Shown: piece after piece, positions 52,157 to 53,709 of the stretch | Layout: every line of letters begins with the position of its first letter | Numbering within the stretch: position 1 is the stretch's first letter | From: Archangiaceae bacterium | GTDB lineage: Bacteria; Myxococcota; Myxococcia; Myxococcales; Myxococcaceae | Assembly (NCBI GenBank): GCA_016879935.1 | Contig: JAACJQ010000202.1 | Location: forward strand, 1-53,709 | Direction of reading: 5' to 3' | Length of the DNA: 53,709 nucleotides | Translations under genes and position numbers: made by a program | The notes under the pieces: model-generated | Told to the model about the DNA's origin: nothing | Seen by the model: only the letters and a program-made list of their open reading frames with translations | Databases searched by the model: none

Positions 52157-53425
52157 ATGCCCACCGACGTGCTGCCCCGCTTCGACTCGATGCTGCCGCC
52201 TCCGCTGCGTGACGCCCTCGCTGGTCTCGAGCGACGCCAGGCCCTTCGCGCCCCGACCGGCCTTCGCTTCGCGTTCGCTGATCAGCTCGCCGCGCTGAAC
52301 GGAGCCGCCTGGGATGAGGTGACGCGCTCACGTGGGCTCATGCTCTCTCGTCGCTACCTCGAAGCGCTCGAGTCAGCCCGCACGCCGAACGTCGAACACC
52401 GCTACGCGCTCGGCTTCGACGGCACGCGGCCCGTGCTCGCGATGGCCATGCAGATTCTCGACGTGGGCATCGACCGCCTGCGTCCCGCCTCGAAGCACGT
52501 CATCGAAGGGCTCGACACCGACGCGCTCGAACAGTCGGTGCGTCAGCGCGTGCTCGTCTGCGGCAACCTGCTCTCGGCTGGCCTCGATGGCGTCGCGTTC
52601 GCGGCGGGCCTCGACGAAGACCTGGCGTGGCGCGCCGTCGGAGAGGTGCTCTATCGCGTGCGCCGCGCCGAGAAGCTCAACGGCCACACCAACCTCGTCG
52701 TGGTGAAGGACCTCTCGACGTCGCAGCGCAACGAGAGCCGCACGCTCGAAGGGCTCGCCTATCGCCCGATGGAGGGCGGCGCGACGATGGTGCTCTCGCT
52801 CGAGCCCGAGTGGACGAAGCACGACGACTACCTCGCGAGCATGCTCTCGAAGTACCGCAGCGCCGTGAAGCGCAAGGTCTACGCGCCCATCACCGACGCT
52901 GGCTGTCGGGTCGTTCGTCTCACGCCCGACGAGGTGCAGCGGCATGCCGAGCGGTTGCAGTCGCTCCACCTTGCGGTGCAGGACAACGCGAACGTTCGGC
53001 CTGTCACCGTGTCGAGCGAGTACTGGCCCGCGATGGCGAAGCTCGAAGACGCGTGCGTGTTCAACGCGGTGATGCGCGGTGAGGAGGTGCTCGGGTTTCT
53101 GCTCGTGCAGCTCGATGGAGACGAAGCGCACGCGGCGCAGATTGGCTTCGACCGCGAAGCCGCGAAGGAGCTGCCGCTGTACCTTCGTCTGCTCCACACC
53201 ACCGTCGAGGTGGGGCTCGCGCGAAAGTGCCGCCGGGTGGTGCTCGGCCGAACCGCGCTCGAGCCGAAGGCGCGCATGGGCGCGAAGCCCGTCGACACGT
53301 TCATGTGGGTTCGTCATCGCGTGCCCGTCGTCAACGCGCTCACGCGTGGGCTGGTCGACCTCGTTCGGCACCAGCCCGCGCCAGACATCGACCCGTTCAA
53401 GCGGGCTGATTCGTCACCGGCCTGA
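52157..53425 (+). CDS. FemAB/GNAT-like N-acyltransferase-like protein
   Basis: 422 aa. N-terminal helical region (1-195), then a GNAT fold of the FemAB/peptidoglycan-interpeptide or DUF482 type (~200-405): TMVLSLEPEWTKHDDYLASMLSKYRSAVKRKV, then FLLVQLDGDEAHAAQIGFDREAAKELPLYLRLLHTTVEVGLARKCRRVVLGRTALEPKARMG. The 'AQIGFDREAAKE' and 'LGRTALEPK' segments match the acyl-CoA/tRNA-substrate face of this superfamily. Likely a cytoplasmic acyltransferase; substrate not known. It carries a CTGATCAG octamer at 52278. Confidence 0.8.
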   Translation: MPTDVLPRFDSMLPPPLRDALAGLERRQALRAPTGLRFAFADQLAALNGAAWDEVTRSRGLMLSRRYLEALESARTPNVEHRYALGFDGTRPVLAMAMQILDVGIDRLRPASKHVIEGLDTDALEQSVRQRVLVCGNLLSAGLDGVAFAAGLDEDLAWRAVGEVLYRVRRAEKLNGHTNLVVVKDLSTSQRNESRTLEGLAYRPMEGGATMVLSLEPEWTKHDDYLASMLSKYRSAVKRKVYAPITDAGCRVVRLTPDEVQRHAERLQSLHLAVQDNANVRPVTVSSEYWPAMAKLEDACVFNAVMRGEEVLGFLLVQLDGDEAHAAQIGFDREAAKELPLYLRLLHTTVEVGLARKCRRVVLGRTALEPKARMGAKPVDTFMWVRHRVPVVNALTRGLVDLVRHQPAPDIDPFKRADSSPA

Positions 53426-53511
53426 CGCCAGAGCCCTGACACACGCCGCCCACCCTCCGGAAGTCCGGGAGCGGCCCTGCGCTTGCTGAGCGCATCGGCA
53501 CGGGAGGCGTC

Positions 53512-53709
53512 ATGCACAAGGGTTTGTCACTCACGCTGGTGGTGGTGGTGGGCTGCGGAGCCGAGGTGTCGGTCCCTGAGGCGCTCAAACCAACACCCTC
53601 GGCGCCAACGGAGTGCCACGTCTTCACCGGTGCGGGCTCGATCGTTCCCGAGTCGCTACCCGCCGAGAAGAAGCCCTCTCGTTGTGACGACCCCGCGCTT
53701 CAGGGTGAG
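53512..53709 (+). CDS. Lipoprotein, 3' truncated by window
   Basis: ATG at 53512 with GGGAGG 5 bp upstream; the frame is open to the window end (66 codons). Signal MHKGLSLTLVVVVGC, lipobox VVGC, then a Pro/Glu-rich stretch. The rest lies outside. Function cannot be told. Confidence 0.75.
   Translation, partial: MHKGLSLTLVVVVGCGAEVSVPEALKPTPSAPTECHVFTGAGSIVPESLPAEKKPSRCDDPALQGE

Overview
The window reads as a chromosomal segment of a GC-rich (about two-thirds G+C, judged by eye) deltaproteobacterium-like organism, most likely in the Myxococcota. The grounds are Ser/Thr kinases of eukaryotic type with FHA and PEGA modules, many lipoproteins with Ala/Gly/Ser-rich linkers, Cys-rich and right-handed beta-helix lipoproteins, TIGR02996-type proteins, a TonB-dependent receptor with a built-in TonB-C-like domain, and a copper monooxygenase with a c-type haem site. 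No rRNA, tRNA, CRISPR array, insertion sequence or prophage was seen. About 48 genes are packed tightly, with many 1-4 bp start/stop overlaps and several convergent pairs separated by 0-11 bp.

Layout. 1-7.2 kb: a truncated large PKD lipoprotein-like gene, a thioredoxin-like lipoprotein with a DUF4926-like partner, an ankyrin-like protein, two TIGR02996-domain proteins and a luciferase-like flavin monooxygenase. 7.2-9.8 kb: a hipA-hipB toxin/antitoxin pair in reversed gene order with candidate operator repeats, behind an outer-membrane barrel gene. 10-13.5 kb: a two-component system divergent from a copper type II monooxygenase lipoprotein whose 3' end is frameshifted. 13.5-17.6 kb: DUF1456 protein, Cys-rich secreted protein, a LysM/phage-tail-type lysozyme, a small membrane protein and an NlpC/P60 peptidase. 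17.6-20.8 kb: a 110-bp tandem duplication followed by the long (mycobacterial ICL2-like) form of isocitrate lyase. 20.8-25.1 kb: a translationally coupled operon of TonB-C/TonB-dependent receptor fusion, IPT/TIG lipoprotein and a (frameshifted) membrane protein. 25.2-31.2 kb: a lipoprotein with an NBR1-like Ig domain, an OmpA-family protein and two beta-helix lipoproteins. 31.2-33.0 kb: a GntR-TetR chimeric regulator divergent from an alpha/beta hydrolase. 33.0-37.5 kb: FHA-kinase-PEGA plus TPR-PEGA operon, divergent from a second membrane kinase. 37.6-41.4 kb: YaaH-type acetate transporter, TPR lipoprotein and a Ser/Ala repeat protein. 41.4-45.5 kb: a five-gene minus-strand cluster (two-zinc-ribbon protein, secreted protein, two hypotheticals, methyltransferase). 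45.6-53.7 kb: membrane protein, serine hydrolase, several lipoproteins including an RCC1-repeat one, a FemAB/GNAT-like protein and a truncated lipoprotein at the window edge.

Functionally the segment is mostly envelope biology: about a quarter of the genes encode predicted lipoproteins, with signalling (two kinases, one two-component system) and acetate/glyoxylate metabolism interspersed. The most unusual sequence-level signal is the 8-bp palindrome CTGATCAG, present 12 times against about 0.5 expected, concentrated in intergenic positions and directly on stop codons. The most novel-looking proteins are the Ser/Ala repeat protein at 39.8-41.4 kb and the TonB-C/TonB-dependent receptor fusion at 20.9-23.4 kb.
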